Shown one piece after another: positions 42,511 to 52,049 of a stretch of DNA of 64,000 nucleotides. Each line of letters begins with the position of its first letter. Positions within the stretch are counted from its first letter, which is position 1. The position numbers were made by a program, and so were the translations under genes. The notes under the pieces are model-generated. The model was given only the letters and a program-made list of their open reading frames with translations. It was not told the DNA's origin and made no database searches. The stretch spans positions 41,747-105,746 of the forward strand of contig NZ_LIQG01000030.1 in NCBI RefSeq assembly GCF_001418015.1. Direction: 5' to 3'. The stretch comes from Lacinutrix mariniflava (GTDB lineage: Bacteria; Bacteroidota; Bacteroidia; Flavobacteriales; Flavobacteriaceae).

Positions 42511-45500
42511 ATGGCAGAATATAAAAACGTAGAAAAACCATTTTTAGAAAAACTAAAAGACCTCAATTGGAAAGTAATAGATCAAGGTGCTTTTGGTATT
42601 CCGCAAGATCCTGCCAAAAGTTTACGTACTAGTTTTAAAGAAGTGACTTTAAAAAAAGAGTTTGTAAAAGCTGTGAAAAAAATAAATGTAGTTGATGGTG
42701 TAGAATGGTTAACTCAAAAGCAATTAGAAGATTTATACAGCGAAACCATTGCAACGGAAAAAACAAATCTATCACTTTTAGAAGCCAACAAACAAGTCTT
42801 CGAAAAACTAATAGGCGTTACCAAAACCACAGTAGCTAAAAACGAAACTACAGGTGAAGAAAACCCACTAGTAAAACTAATAGATTTTAAAAATTGGGAT
42901 AATAATGATTTTGTAGCCATTAATCAATTTAGAGTTGTAACACCTGGAGGGCCAAGAGAAGGTATTATTCCAGATATTGTTTTGTTTGTAAATGGTTTGC
43001 CTTTTTCAGTTGTAGAGTGTAAAGATGTAGATGTAGCTGATCCTATTTCTAGTGCTGTGGAGCAAATTATGCGTTATGCCAATACACGTGGAGACGATTT
43101 TGGTTTTACAGATGGAGAAGAACGTTTGTTTCATTATAATCTGTTTAGCATTGCTACGCATGGAGAAGAAGCACGAGTTGGTTCTATTACAGGGGATTTT
43201 GAGTATTACTTAAACTGGAAAGACATATTTCCAGAGGTGTATAGAAATATTAGTCTAGAAAATTACGCAGCAGAAGAAACTGCTAGATATCAAAATAATG
43301 GTTTACATAACGATCCTCGTGTTCGTCAAGAGGTATTGATAAAAGGGATTTTAAACAAAGAAATTTTATTAGATATATTACAACACTTCACTTTATTTAT
43401 GGAAATAAAAGAAGGTGTAGAAGTTAAAATAGTTTGTCGCTATCAGCAATACAGAGCAGCAGGGAAAATAATAGACAGATTACGAAATGAAACCACAGGT
43501 AAAACGCGTTCTGGTGTGGTGTGGCATACACAAGGTTCTGGGAAGTCTTTAACCATGGTGTTTTTCGTTCGTAAGTTACGCTCGCAAAATGACCTTAAAG
43601 ATTATAAGGTTATCATGATGGTAGATCGTAAAGATTTGGAAAAACAATTGTCTGCCACTGCACGTTTAACCAATGAGTTTAAAGAAGCTAATATCGTGAG
43701 TTCGCGTAAAGAGCTTCTACCAAAGTTAAGTGGTAATGCTTCAAACTTAAACATGGTAATGGTGCACAAGTTTGTACAGGAAGAATTAAAGCATTCTAAG
43801 GCGTTAATGAAAGCTTTTGTAGAAGAAGGCAAGGTACCAGAATTTAAGCCATTTGATGTGGTTAATACATCTGATAGAATTGTAATACTAATAGATGAAG
43901 CGCATAGAACCCAAGGTGGTGATATGGGAGATAATTTGTTTACTGCATTTCCACAAGCGACTAAAATAGCGTTTACAGGAACACCTTTATTAACAGACAG
44001 ACACAAACAGAAAACACATGAGCGTTTTGGTGGTACTGGAGAGTTTATTGATACGTATAAAATTAGAGAAGCCGTAGATGATAGAGCAACTTTAGATATT
44101 ATCTATATTGGTAAAACGACTAACGATAAAATTAAATCTAAAGAAGCTTTTGATTCAGAGTTTGAAGATGTCTTTAAAAAACAAAATAAAGAGGAAAAAG
44201 AAGAAATCCAAAAGCGTTACGGTACCATGCAAGCCTATTTGGAAAACATGGATCGCTTGCGAAAAATTGCTAAGAATTTAGTAAAACATTATGTAGACGA
44301 TATTTTACCTAATGGCTTTAAAGCAATGGTTGTTGGGAGTTCTATAGTGGCTGCAGCGCGTTATCAATTTTTAATTGATGAAGCATTAAGAGAGCGTATT
44401 GAATTAGAGAAAGGGAAAGCAGAACCAGATACCGATTTAATTAAAAAAATCGACTTTATAAAAATTGGGACTATAGTTACCAAACAAGATAATAATGAAC
44501 AAGGATATATTAGTGCAGCAAGAAAAAATGCAAGAGAAATAAAGGCGGTTGATAATTTTAAAAAAGACTTTGATTACAGTACAGACGAAGAAGGTAATTA
44601 TTTAAAACCAGAAACTGGTGTTGCTTTTTTATGTGTATGTGATAAACTGTTAACAGGTTTTGATGCACCAATTGCACAAGTAATGTATTTAGATAAAAGT
44701 ATTAGAGAACATGATTTATTACAAGCTATTGCGAGGGTAAACCGAACTAGGAAAGATAAATCTCATGGTATTTTGGTTGATTATTTTGGAGTATCGAATC
44801 ACTTAAAAGATGCCTTGAATATTTGGGGAGCAGAAGATGAAGAAGATATTAAAGAATTACTAGCCTATTTTAGAGATATTAATAAAGAAATTCCTGTTTT
44901 AGAAGCAAGATACAATCGTATGATTCAATTGTTTACAGATAGAGGAATTACGGATTTTGAAAAGTTTGCAGAGCAACGAATGACTAATAAAGATGTAGAA
45001 TTTCAATTAGCGGAGGATTGTATAACATTAGCAGAATCGATTCCTTTTAGAGCACAATTTGACACCTATATAAAAGCGTTTTTTGATAGTTTAGATTTGT
45101 TATTTAATTCAGAAGCTGCAAGAAAATATTACATTCCTGCAAAGCGTTTTGGGTATTTGTTAGTTCGAATTAAAAATCGTTATAAAGATCCTAGTATGGA
45201 TTTAAAATGGGCAAAACCTAAAGTGCGTAAAATGATTGACGCACATTTAGAAACCTTAGGCATTGATAGTCGTGTGGCACCAATAAGTTTATTGTCTAAA
45301 GATTTTGCTAAAGAAGTAGGTAAATTGGGTAAAAACTCAAAATCTAAAGCGTCAGAAATGGAACATGCGATAAGACGACATATAAAGGTGAACTTGAATA
45401 AGGATCCTGCTTTATACAAACGTTTTCTAAAACGTATGGAAGAAATTATTGAACGTTACCAAGGGAATTGGGATGCAATTGTTGAAGAGTTTGAGAAAGT

Positions 45501-45855
45501 AAGAGAAGATTTAGCTAAAGGTAGAAAAGGTGAAAATGAAGAGGAGGGATTAGACGAACAAGAATTGCCATTTTATGATTTTGTTATTTTTAGTGCTTTT
45601 AAAGATGAGGCTATAACTGATGAGGAAAAAGAAGCATTAAAAAAACTAACCATTGAATTAGTAAAAGTCTTGCAAGACGCTATAAATAAACCTAATTTTT
45701 GGAAAGGCAGAGCAGCAGAAATACGTAAATTGCAAGGAGAAATAGATGATATACTTGATTTTTCAGGTATCGAAAAAGTAGCTAAGCTACATTCTAAATT
45801 AAGTGTAGAATTAATGAATTTAGCCAAACGTAGACATCAAGAATTGACAAAGTAG
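42511..45855 (+). CDS. hsdR: Type I restriction endonuclease subunit (second system)
   Basis: 1114 aa. Nuclease core 'IIPDIVLFVNGLPFSVVECKDVD' at about 150-173. Translocase: 'WHTQGSGKSLTMV' at about 337, 'LIDEAHRTQGG' at about 458, 'FTGTPLL', then 'CDKLLTGFDAPIAQVMYLDKSIREHDLLQAIARVNRT'. The C-terminus is a long helical domain. It is longer than and not closely alike to the first HsdR, so the two systems are of different type I families. Works with the hsdM at 31392. Confidence 0.95.
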   Translation: MAEYKNVEKPFLEKLKDLNWKVIDQGAFGIPQDPAKSLRTSFKEVTLKKEFVKAVKKINVVDGVEWLTQKQLEDLYSETIATEKTNLSLLEANKQVFEKLIGVTKTTVAKNETTGEENPLVKLIDFKNWDNNDFVAINQFRVVTPGGPREGIIPDIVLFVNGLPFSVVECKDVDVADPISSAVEQIMRYANTRGDDFGFTDGEERLFHYNLFSIATHGEEARVGSITGDFEYYLNWKDIFPEVYRNISLENYAAEETARYQNNGLHNDPRVRQEVLIKGILNKEILLDILQHFTLFMEIKEGVEVKIVCRYQQYRAAGKIIDRLRNETTGKTRSGVVWHTQGSGKSLTMVFFVRKLRSQNDLKDYKVIMMVDRKDLEKQLSATARLTNEFKEANIVSSRKELLPKLSGNASNLNMVMVHKFVQEELKHSKALMKAFVEEGKVPEFKPFDVVNTSDRIVILIDEAHRTQGGDMGDNLFTAFPQATKIAFTGTPLLTDRHKQKTHERFGGTGEFIDTYKIREAVDDRATLDIIYIGKTTNDKIKSKEAFDSEFEDVFKKQNKEEKEEIQKRYGTMQAYLENMDRLRKIAKNLVKHYVDDILPNGFKAMVVGSSIVAAARYQFLIDEALRERIELEKGKAEPDTDLIKKIDFIKIGTIVTKQDNNEQGYISAARKNAREIKAVDNFKKDFDYSTDEEGNYLKPETGVAFLCVCDKLLTGFDAPIAQVMYLDKSIREHDLLQAIARVNRTRKDKSHGILVDYFGVSNHLKDALNIWGAEDEEDIKELLAYFRDINKEIPVLEARYNRMIQLFTDRGITDFEKFAEQRMTNKDVEFQLAEDCITLAESIPFRAQFDTYIKAFFDSLDLLFNSEAARKYYIPAKRFGYLLVRIKNRYKDPSMDLKWAKPKVRKMIDAHLETLGIDSRVAPISLLSKDFAKEVGKLGKNSKSKASEMEHAIRRHIKVNLNKDPALYKRFLKRMEEIIERYQGNWDAIVEEFEKVREDLAKGRKGENEEEGLDEQELPFYDFVIFSAFKDEAITDEEKEALKKLTIELVKVLQDAINKPNFWKGRAAEIRKLQGEIDDILDFSGIEKVAKLHSKLSVELMNLAKRRHQELTK

Positions 45856-45856
45856 A

Positions 45857-46537
45857 ATGATAGTTTCAGGAATAGATATAACGATTCAAAAAAGTGAACG
45901 TAAAACGGTCAGCATTTTTGTAGAACGAAATGGTTCTGTATCTGCACGTGTTCCAATAAATCTCAATGATGAGGATATTAAAGAGATTCTAAAAGCTAAA
46001 GAATACCAAATTTTTAAAAACTTATCGGAATGGGAACTCTTAAATGCAAACGCTGTAGATAGAGAATATGTAAACGGCCAATCATTTTTGTATTTAGGTC
46101 GAAACTATCGATTAAAACTAGTAGATGATAATCTTGAAGGTGTACATTTTATAAAAAATACTTTCATACTAAATAAAGCCGATAGGCATAAGGCTAAAGC
46201 ATTATTCGTTCAATTTTATAAAGACAAATTAAATAGTAAAATCTATTCAATAATAGAAAGGTATAAAACGCAATTAGGGGTTGAGCCTAATGGGATTAAA
46301 GTTATGGAATTACAAAACCGTTGGGCTTCTTGTACTTCGAGTGGTAACGTTAATTTTCATTGGAAATGCGCAATGGCTCCAATAGATGTTTTACATTATA
46401 TTGTAGTACATGAGTTAGCGCATTTAATATATAATAATCACTCTCAAGCCTTCTGGAATGAAGTAGATAAAATATTACCCAACTATAGTGAGCAAATTAA
46501 TTGGCTAAAGATTAATGGTGCAGGTATGGACTTGTAA
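45857..46537 (+). CDS. YgjP/M48-like zinc metalloprotease
   Basis: 226 aa. The zinc motif 'VVHELAHLIYNNHSQAFWNEVDKILPNY' (HExxH plus a downstream His) and 'NRWASCTSSGNVNFHWKCAMAP' are typical of the YgjP/DUF45 group. It starts two bases after the hsdR stop; this pairing with hsdR is common. Role is unknown; proteolytic control of R-M subunits has been suggested for type I systems with ClpXP and would be one guess here. Confidence 0.88.
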   Translation: MIVSGIDITIQKSERKTVSIFVERNGSVSARVPINLNDEDIKEILKAKEYQIFKNLSEWELLNANAVDREYVNGQSFLYLGRNYRLKLVDDNLEGVHFIKNTFILNKADRHKAKALFVQFYKDKLNSKIYSIIERYKTQLGVEPNGIKVMELQNRWASCTSSGNVNFHWKCAMAPIDVLHYIVVHELAHLIYNNHSQAFWNEVDKILPNYSEQINWLKINGAGMDL

Positions 46538-46561
46538 AATATAAAAGACATTTTTTTTGTT

Positions 46562-47494
46562 TTACCAACCTTCCATTGTTCTATAACTCATTTTAGATTC
46601 TTTTTCTCCTTTTCTAAGACTTCCATGTTTGGATTTTATATAATTTTTATAAAATAATCTGAAATTTTTAAGGTTACCATCCCATCCAGTACTTTTTGAG
46701 ATTTCAAATTCATTATTTATGTCTGTTTTGTGTTCTGGAAAATGGTAATATTTAAAAAAATCATCACTTACTAATTTTAGTATTTTGTCGTCCTTTTTGT
46801 TTAATAGCCTATAATTATGCCAATTAATAGCGAGTTTATCTAAGTCTCTAAAATTTCCATATAAAGGACTTCCTAACTGATTTAACCACGTTTTTAGATC
46901 TTCTGGGTATTCATTGTGACTTTGGAAACTCATTTTGTCCCAAGATTTTTTGAAGTCTTCCCAAATAAAAAAATTTGCTTCCTCGAAAGTTGGCATTTTT
47001 ACAGCAAATTGACAAATGCGATCAAAAAACTTATGTGTTAAGTAGGTTTCATTGTCTCGTAAAGCAGTAATGTCTTTTGTAGATGTAAAAGCAATACGGA
47101 TATTGAATTTTTTCTCTTTAAAGCCAAATCTACCACCATCTCCAGTTGATATGCCATTAAATAGCAGTCCTTGACTCTCTTTGTTCAGTTCTTCTATATC
47201 TGAAATAACTAATAAACCATTATCAGAGTCTTCAAATAAATTAGTCCAGTCTTCTTCATTGTATTTATTAGTGTTAAAAGCAGAGATAAATAAGATATTA
47301 TCTAAATTTTTAATGTCTTTTTCATAAATCCTTTGGATTTCCTTTAGCCAATGTGCTTTTCCTGTACCTCTTGAGCCTAATATTAAAATTGAAAATCTTC
47401 CTGGATTGATTAGGTAGGAATTTAGTTTAATAATAGCGGCCTTTCGTTTTTCACCTTCTTTACTTATTAATGTTTTTATTTTGTTAGATATCAC
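46562..47494 (-). CDS. Sigma-54-activator-like AAA ATPase
   Basis: 310 aa. Walker A 'LGSRGTGKAHW' at 39-49, a Walker B-like 'GLLVISDIEEL' at about 92, and 'NIRIAFTSTKD' are in the order of NtrC-type activators. The GAFTGA loop is replaced by 'ISAFNTNK', so it may not open sigma-54 promoters. The C-terminal about 90 residues ('FRDLDKLAINWHNYRLL', 'GWDGNLKNFRLFYKNYIK') could hold a helix-turn-helix. No receiver domain. It is divergent from the 46-aa gene at 47591 and faces the M48 gene tail to tail. Confidence 0.75.
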   Translation of the reverse strand: MISNKIKTLISKEGEKRKAAIIKLNSYLINPGRFSILILGSRGTGKAHWLKEIQRIYEKDIKNLDNILFISAFNTNKYNEEDWTNLFEDSDNGLLVISDIEELNKESQGLLFNGISTGDGGRFGFKEKKFNIRIAFTSTKDITALRDNETYLTHKFFDRICQFAVKMPTFEEANFFIWEDFKKSWDKMSFQSHNEYPEDLKTWLNQLGSPLYGNFRDLDKLAINWHNYRLLNKKDDKILKLVSDDFFKYYHFPEHKTDINNEFEISKSTGWDGNLKNFRLFYKNYIKSKHGSLRKGEKESKMSYRTMEGW

Positions 47495-47590
47495 GTGTTT
47501 ATTTGTTTTTTATCGCGTATAAGTTTTCAATATACATCTATTTGGTTTATTTGTAGTCAATAATATTAATAATCAAAACAATAAAAAATT

Positions 47591-47731
47591 ATGAGTAAAT
47601 CAAAATCAATGTCAAAAGCAGCAGCTTCAAGAATTCAAAGTACAACAGCTAAAGCTTCAGGTGCTGGAGGGGTGCCAAAAGGAAGTTTCGCAACAAGAGC
47701 TCAAAGTACAGCTGCTAAAAGTTCTAAGTAG
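47591..47731 (+). CDS. 46-aa SMP-like small protein
   Basis: Starts MSKSKSMSKAAASRIQSTTA, continues with a Gly/Ala-rich turn and ends in 'FATRAQSTAAKSSK'. Two copies of an 'AxxxQSxxAK' unit around 'VPKGSF' match the pattern of the seed-maturation-protein-like (SMP) small proteins seen in many bacteria. It has no Cys, is basic, and is probably disordered. It is divergent from the AAA gene, which may control it, and has a hairpin after it. Confidence 0.7.
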   Translation: MSKSKSMSKAAASRIQSTTAKASGAGGVPKGSFATRAQSTAAKSSK

Positions 47732-47743
47732 TAAATATTAGTA

Positions 47744-47780
47744 ACACCTCGTCTTTATAATTAGAGACGAGGTTAAATTT
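47744..47780 (+). terminator. Hairpin after the 46-aa gene
   Basis: CCTCGTCT (47747-47754) / AGACGAGG (47765-47772), then TTAAATTT. It may end or attenuate transcription before the 96-aa gene. Confidence 0.65.
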
Positions 47781-47794
47781 AAAACTTAAACAAA

Positions 47795-48085
47795 ATGAAA
47801 AATATATTAAACGATAAAATAAGTTCACATTTTAAAAAACGATTAAACCAGCGACAAATAGAAAAGTCTTTAATTCGTTTATGCCTAATGAAAGGAGTCG
47901 TAAAGTTAATGGGAGGTAATAAAGTAGAGCATACATTAAGTTTAGAAGGTATTGTAAAAGCAATAGAACAAGGTTATATTTCTGTTGGAGACTGTATTGG
48001 TATTACGAAATTGACAGTTGTTGCTAAAGAAAATCGGTTGATAACAGTTTATGCTAGATTTGGAGATACAGGAATAACTCATTAG
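47795..48085 (+). CDS. Small protein, DUF4258-like pattern
   Basis: 96 aa. 'SSHFKKRLNQRQIEKSLIRLCLMKG' followed by beta strands 'ISVGDCIGITKLTVVAKENRLITVYAR' resembles the layout of DUF4258-type small proteins (an HxxxR-like helix, then strands), some of which are RNase-like toxins. The match is weak and no antitoxin is obvious other than perhaps the 46-aa neighbour. It lies 100 bp ahead of the glycosyltransferase-radical SAM gene. Confidence 0.5.
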   Translation: MKNILNDKISSHFKKRLNQRQIEKSLIRLCLMKGVVKLMGGNKVEHTLSLEGIVKAIEQGYISVGDCIGITKLTVVAKENRLITVYARFGDTGITH

Positions 48086-48188
48086 AATAATATTAAATAA
48101 GAGATATATAAGCTAGTTATTTTTGTTTTAGTAGAAAATTACTACAAATTGCACTATTTTGAAACTTTTTAAATCCACCACCATTTAA

Positions 48189-50486
48189 ATGCACATATTA
48201 AAAATAATACATGGCTATCCACCACACTATAACGCTGGTTCGGAAGTTTATAGTCAATCTATATGCAACCAATTATCAAAAACACATAAAGTTTCCGTTT
48301 TTACAAGAGAGGAAAACCCATACGCTAAAGATTTTGAAATTCGTCACGAAAAAGCAAACCCAAATTTAGACTTATATTTCGTAAACAATCCTAACGGAAA
48401 GGATGGATACAAGCATAAAACTATCGATGATAACTTTAAACAACTAGTTCAAGATTTAAAACCTGATGTTGCACATATTGGTCATTTAAATCATTTGTCT
48501 ACAGGAATTATAGATGTCTTAAACGTATTAGAAATTCCTGTAATTTTTACATTACACGATTTTTGGTTAATGTGTCCTAGAGGGCAATTTTTAACTAGAA
48601 GTATTGGTAAAACGGATAATAACCAGCTGTGTTCCGGTCAAGAAGATAAAAAGTGTGCAACGAATTGTTATCAAGTCTATTTTAGTGGAAAAGAAGATGA
48701 GGAGCAACAGGATATTGATAATTGGAGTAACTGGGTAAACAGACGAATGCAAGAGACCAAATCGATAATTGATAAAGTAGATTTGTTTATTGCGCCCTCC
48801 AAATATCTTCAGGAACGTTTTGTGGATGATTTTAATATCCCTGAATCTAAAATCACTTATTTAGATTATGGTTTTCCTACGCATTATTTAACACAAACAG
48901 AAAAAGCTAAAACAAAAGAGGTATTTACTTTTGGTTATATCGGGACTCATATTCCTGCAAAGGGGATTAACCAATTAATAGAAGCTTTTAAACAAGTAAA
49001 AAAACCAGCAGTTCTAAAGATCTTTGGTCGCGAAAAAGGACAGAGTACGGCAGCTTTAAAAGTGTTAGCAGCAACTTGTAATAATAAAGTGGAATTTTTA
49101 GGAGAATACATAAATCATAATTTGGCTAACGATGTTTTTGCACACGTTGACAGTATAGTAGTGCCTTCTATTTGGGGAGAAAACTCACCTTTAGTAATTC
49201 ACGAAGCGCAAGCATGTAAAGTGCCGGTAATTACTGCAGATTTTGGAGGAATGAAAGAGTATGTAAAGCATCAAGTAAATGGTTTGCTATTTAAACATAG
49301 AGATGTAGACGCGTTAGCAGGTCAATTAAATTTTGCGGTATCAAATCCCGAGAAAATGAAAGCTTATGGAGAAAAAGGTTATTTGTTTTCAGAAGATGGA
49401 AGTGTGCCTGAAATAAAAGCACATTGTGAAGAATTACTGAATATTTATGAATATTACAGTACTCCAAATAAGTTTTGGCGTGTCACTATAGATACCAACC
49501 CAGAAGACTGCAATCTAAAGTGTATTATGTGCGAAGAGCACAGTCCATATAGTAACTTTATAGATACGCTATACAAGGAAACAGGTGTCAAGCGTAGGCG
49601 TATGGATTTTGCTACAGTTACACAGATTTTTGAACAAGCTTCCGCTTTAGGTGTAAAAGAAATTATACCATCTACAATGGGAGAGCCATTATTATATAAA
49701 CAGTTTGACGAGATTTTCGATTTAGCAAAACAGCATGATATTAAAATTAATTTAACTACAAACGGAACATTTCCTAAAAAGAGTGTTTTAGATTGGGCTA
49801 AATTAATTGTTCCAAATACTTCTGATGTTAAAATAAGTTGGAATGGTGCCACAGCAGAAACTTCTAAAGAAGTGATGCATGGCTTAGATTTCGAAAAGGC
49901 AATTGCTAATGTAAAAGAGTTCATAGCTTATAGGGATGAATACTTAATAACGAATGGTTATTTCTGTCGTGTTACGTTACAATTAACATTCATGCAGAAT
50001 AACATGCATGAGTTGGTTGATATTATAAAGCTAGCAGCTTCTTTAGGTGTGGATCGTGTTAAAGGGCATCAGTTATGGGATCACTTTGATGAAATTAAGA
50101 AGTTGTCCATGAAAGCAACACCAGAAAGTGTATCGCAATGGAATACTTATGTTTTAGAGGCGCATAAAGCAGCCGAAGAATTTAGAAAACCAAACGGAGA
50201 AAAAGTATTGTTGGAAAATATTATCTCTATTGAAGATAATGAAATTTCAGAAGTGCCTGGGGATTATGAATGTCCCTTTTTAGAACAAGAATTATGGATA
50301 TCTGCAACAGGTAAAATATCACCTTGCTGTGCTCCAGATAATTTAAGGCAGTCTTTAGGGGATTTTGGAAATATAAAAACATCATCTGTTCAGGAGGTCT
50401 TGAAAAGTGAACGTTATTTAGATTTAGTAAGTAATTATAAAACTAAAGACGTTTGTAAAACTTGTGTAATGCGTAAACCTTTATGA
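48189..50486 (+). CDS. Glycosyltransferase (GT4) fused to a radical SAM enzyme
   Basis: 765 aa. Residues 1-420 form a GT-B glycosyltransferase of family 4: 'GYPPHYNAGSEVYSQ' opening, 'FGYIGTHIPAKGINQLIEAF', and the EX7E pair E331/E339 in 'ENSPLVIHE'. Residues 430-765 are a radical SAM enzyme: the 4Fe-4S cysteines C441, C445, C448 (CNLKCIMC), 'PSTMGEPLLY', and a C-terminal Cys-rich end ('ECPFLEQELW', 'SPCCAPDN', 'CKTC') of SPASM type that would hold further clusters. One chain thus joins sugar transfer and radical chemistry. It overlaps the phosphatase gene by 4 bp. The product is unknown. Confidence 0.9.
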   Translation: MHILKIIHGYPPHYNAGSEVYSQSICNQLSKTHKVSVFTREENPYAKDFEIRHEKANPNLDLYFVNNPNGKDGYKHKTIDDNFKQLVQDLKPDVAHIGHLNHLSTGIIDVLNVLEIPVIFTLHDFWLMCPRGQFLTRSIGKTDNNQLCSGQEDKKCATNCYQVYFSGKEDEEQQDIDNWSNWVNRRMQETKSIIDKVDLFIAPSKYLQERFVDDFNIPESKITYLDYGFPTHYLTQTEKAKTKEVFTFGYIGTHIPAKGINQLIEAFKQVKKPAVLKIFGREKGQSTAALKVLAATCNNKVEFLGEYINHNLANDVFAHVDSIVVPSIWGENSPLVIHEAQACKVPVITADFGGMKEYVKHQVNGLLFKHRDVDALAGQLNFAVSNPEKMKAYGEKGYLFSEDGSVPEIKAHCEELLNIYEYYSTPNKFWRVTIDTNPEDCNLKCIMCEEHSPYSNFIDTLYKETGVKRRRMDFATVTQIFEQASALGVKEIIPSTMGEPLLYKQFDEIFDLAKQHDIKINLTTNGTFPKKSVLDWAKLIVPNTSDVKISWNGATAETSKEVMHGLDFEKAIANVKEFIAYRDEYLITNGYFCRVTLQLTFMQNNMHELVDIIKLAASLGVDRVKGHQLWDHFDEIKKLSMKATPESVSQWNTYVLEAHKAAEEFRKPNGEKVLLENIISIEDNEISEVPGDYECPFLEQELWISATGKISPCCAPDNLRQSLGDFGNIKTSSVQEVLKSERYLDLVSNYKTKDVCKTCVMRKPL

Positions 50487-51091
50487 GAAACTTTAGAGAT
50501 AGTGCTAAGTTTAATTTAAAACTAAAAAAAGCAATAATTTATAGAGCTTCTGTTTTTGATTTATTAGACAATAATAAACTCTTAGAAGGTAAAAAGATAA
50601 AAACAATAATAGATTTAAGAGCCGATAGAGAGATAGAAGCGATTTCTTATTCTGAAGACTTATTGAGTAAGGTCAATTATGTTAAAGCGCAATTTGATCC
50701 TTGGAATCAACCAGAATGGTTTAAAGAAAAGCATAATGTAGGCTCAAATCATGAGATAGCATATCGTTTTTTTGCTATGGGCTGTAAAAATGCAGTTAAG
50801 AAAACATTTGAAACTATTTTAGAACACAAGTCAGGAACAATAGCAATTCACTGTCATGCAGGGAAAGATAGAACAGGAATTGTATTTTCTATGTTGCACC
50901 TTTTGTTAGGATCATCTATAGAAAACTTATATACGGACTATTTAGCTAGTGAGATGGATGTTTCTAAAGAAAAGCTAAACATAGCACTTGATATTATTGA
51001 AAAAGAAGGAGGTATTGAGGCTTATTTATTGACTTGCGGATTAACTGAAAATCAAATAATAAATATAAAACAGAAACTGTTAAATGAGTAA
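50483..51091 (+). CDS. Tyrosine-phosphatase-like enzyme
   Basis: 202 aa. Active-site loop 'HCHAGKDRTG' (C124, R130; CX5R), the form found in the bacterial Y_phosphatase3 group, with a possible general acid D72 in 'QFDPWNQ' and an early 'IDLRADREIEAI'. Such enzymes remove phosphate from phosphotyrosine, phosphoinositides or small phosphosugars. In this cluster a small-molecule substrate is as likely as a protein. It overlaps the genes on both sides (4 and 8 bp). Confidence 0.85.
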   Translation: MRNFRDSAKFNLKLKKAIIYRASVFDLLDNNKLLEGKKIKTIIDLRADREIEAISYSEDLLSKVNYVKAQFDPWNQPEWFKEKHNVGSNHEIAYRFFAMGCKNAVKKTFETILEHKSGTIAIHCHAGKDRTGIVFSMLHLLLGSSIENLYTDYLASEMDVSKEKLNIALDIIEKEGGIEAYLLTCGLTENQIINIKQKLLNE

Positions 51092-52049
51092 TAGAGACTT
51101 TTTAAAATCCTTTTTCACAGAACATTGGAAGTATATGACTGTTAGCGCAGCTTGTAAGTTAAATTTATTCGATGTTTTAGTTTCTGGAGGAAAAACATCT
51201 TTAGAGATTTCAGAATGTTTATCTATAAAAAAACAAAATGGTGAGTTGTTGTTGAATGGGTTGGTTAGTATTGATTTTTTGGATAAAGTAAAGAGTAAGT
51301 ATGAATTGAACAATTTATCTAAATTGTTAACTGACAATCATCCTGAAACTTTAAAGTACACATGTCTTAACTGGTCTGGAGAGCATTTAGATGCTTGGAG
51401 TGATTTAGAAGAATCTATAAAAACAGGAAATAGTTTTTTTGAAAATAAATATAAAATTAGCTATTTCGATTTTTTGAATGAAAATGAAGAAAAACTAGAT
51501 CATTATCATAAAGCAATGTTCGCTTATGCTAAAGATGATTATAAAGATATTGCAGATGTAATTGATTTTAGTATTCATAAAAGTGTAATGGATGTAGGAG
51601 GAGGATATGGAGCTGCAATATCCAACGTTAAAGAAAGGTTTTCGGAATTGGATTGCTACCTATTGGATTTAGAGTTAGTTATTGATAGATCTAATTTACT
51701 TAATGACGTTAAGCTTCTTAAGGGTGATTTTTTTAAAGAAATACCAAAAGTATCAGATGCTATAATATTATCTAGAATTCTACATGATTGGAACGAGGAA
51801 AAATCTACTCAAATTTTAAATAATTTATATCAAGCATTGCCAGAACACGGAACCTTATATATTATTGAGAACTGTTCAGATAAAATAGATGTAGATCTCT
51901 CATTGTTATCTTTAAATATGTTGGTTATGTGTGACAGTTTTGAGCGATCTTCTTATGAATATATAGCGTTAGCAAATGAATCTCAATTTAAGTTTATAGA
52001 GGCTAAAAAACTAAATGAATTACAAACGATATTAATATTTAAGAAGTAA
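51084..52049 (+). CDS. SAM-dependent O-methyltransferase
   Basis: 321 aa, of the plant COMT-like type. Winged-helix dimerisation domain at 1-90 ('AACKLNLFDVLVSGGKTSLEISECLSIKKQNGELLLNGLV'), SAM site 'VMDVGGGYGAAI' at about 170, and the catalytic-base motif 'RILHDWNEEKSTQIL' at about 235. These enzymes methylate hydroxyl groups of small molecules. Overlaps the phosphatase gene by 8 bp and the WG gene by 1 bp. Confidence 0.9.
   Translation: MSNRDFLKSFFTEHWKYMTVSAACKLNLFDVLVSGGKTSLEISECLSIKKQNGELLLNGLVSIDFLDKVKSKYELNNLSKLLTDNHPETLKYTCLNWSGEHLDAWSDLEESIKTGNSFFENKYKISYFDFLNENEEKLDHYHKAMFAYAKDDYKDIADVIDFSIHKSVMDVGGGYGAAISNVKERFSELDCYLLDLELVIDRSNLLNDVKLLKGDFFKEIPKVSDAIILSRILHDWNEEKSTQILNNLYQALPEHGTLYIIENCSDKIDVDLSLLSLNMLVMCDSFERSSYEYIALANESQFKFIEAKKLNELQTILIFKK

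Noticed and set aside
47591..47731. RiPP precursor for the radical SAM enzyme
   Set aside because: No Cys or leader-core layout, sequence fits SMP-like small proteins, and a terminator plus another gene separate it from the radical SAM gene.
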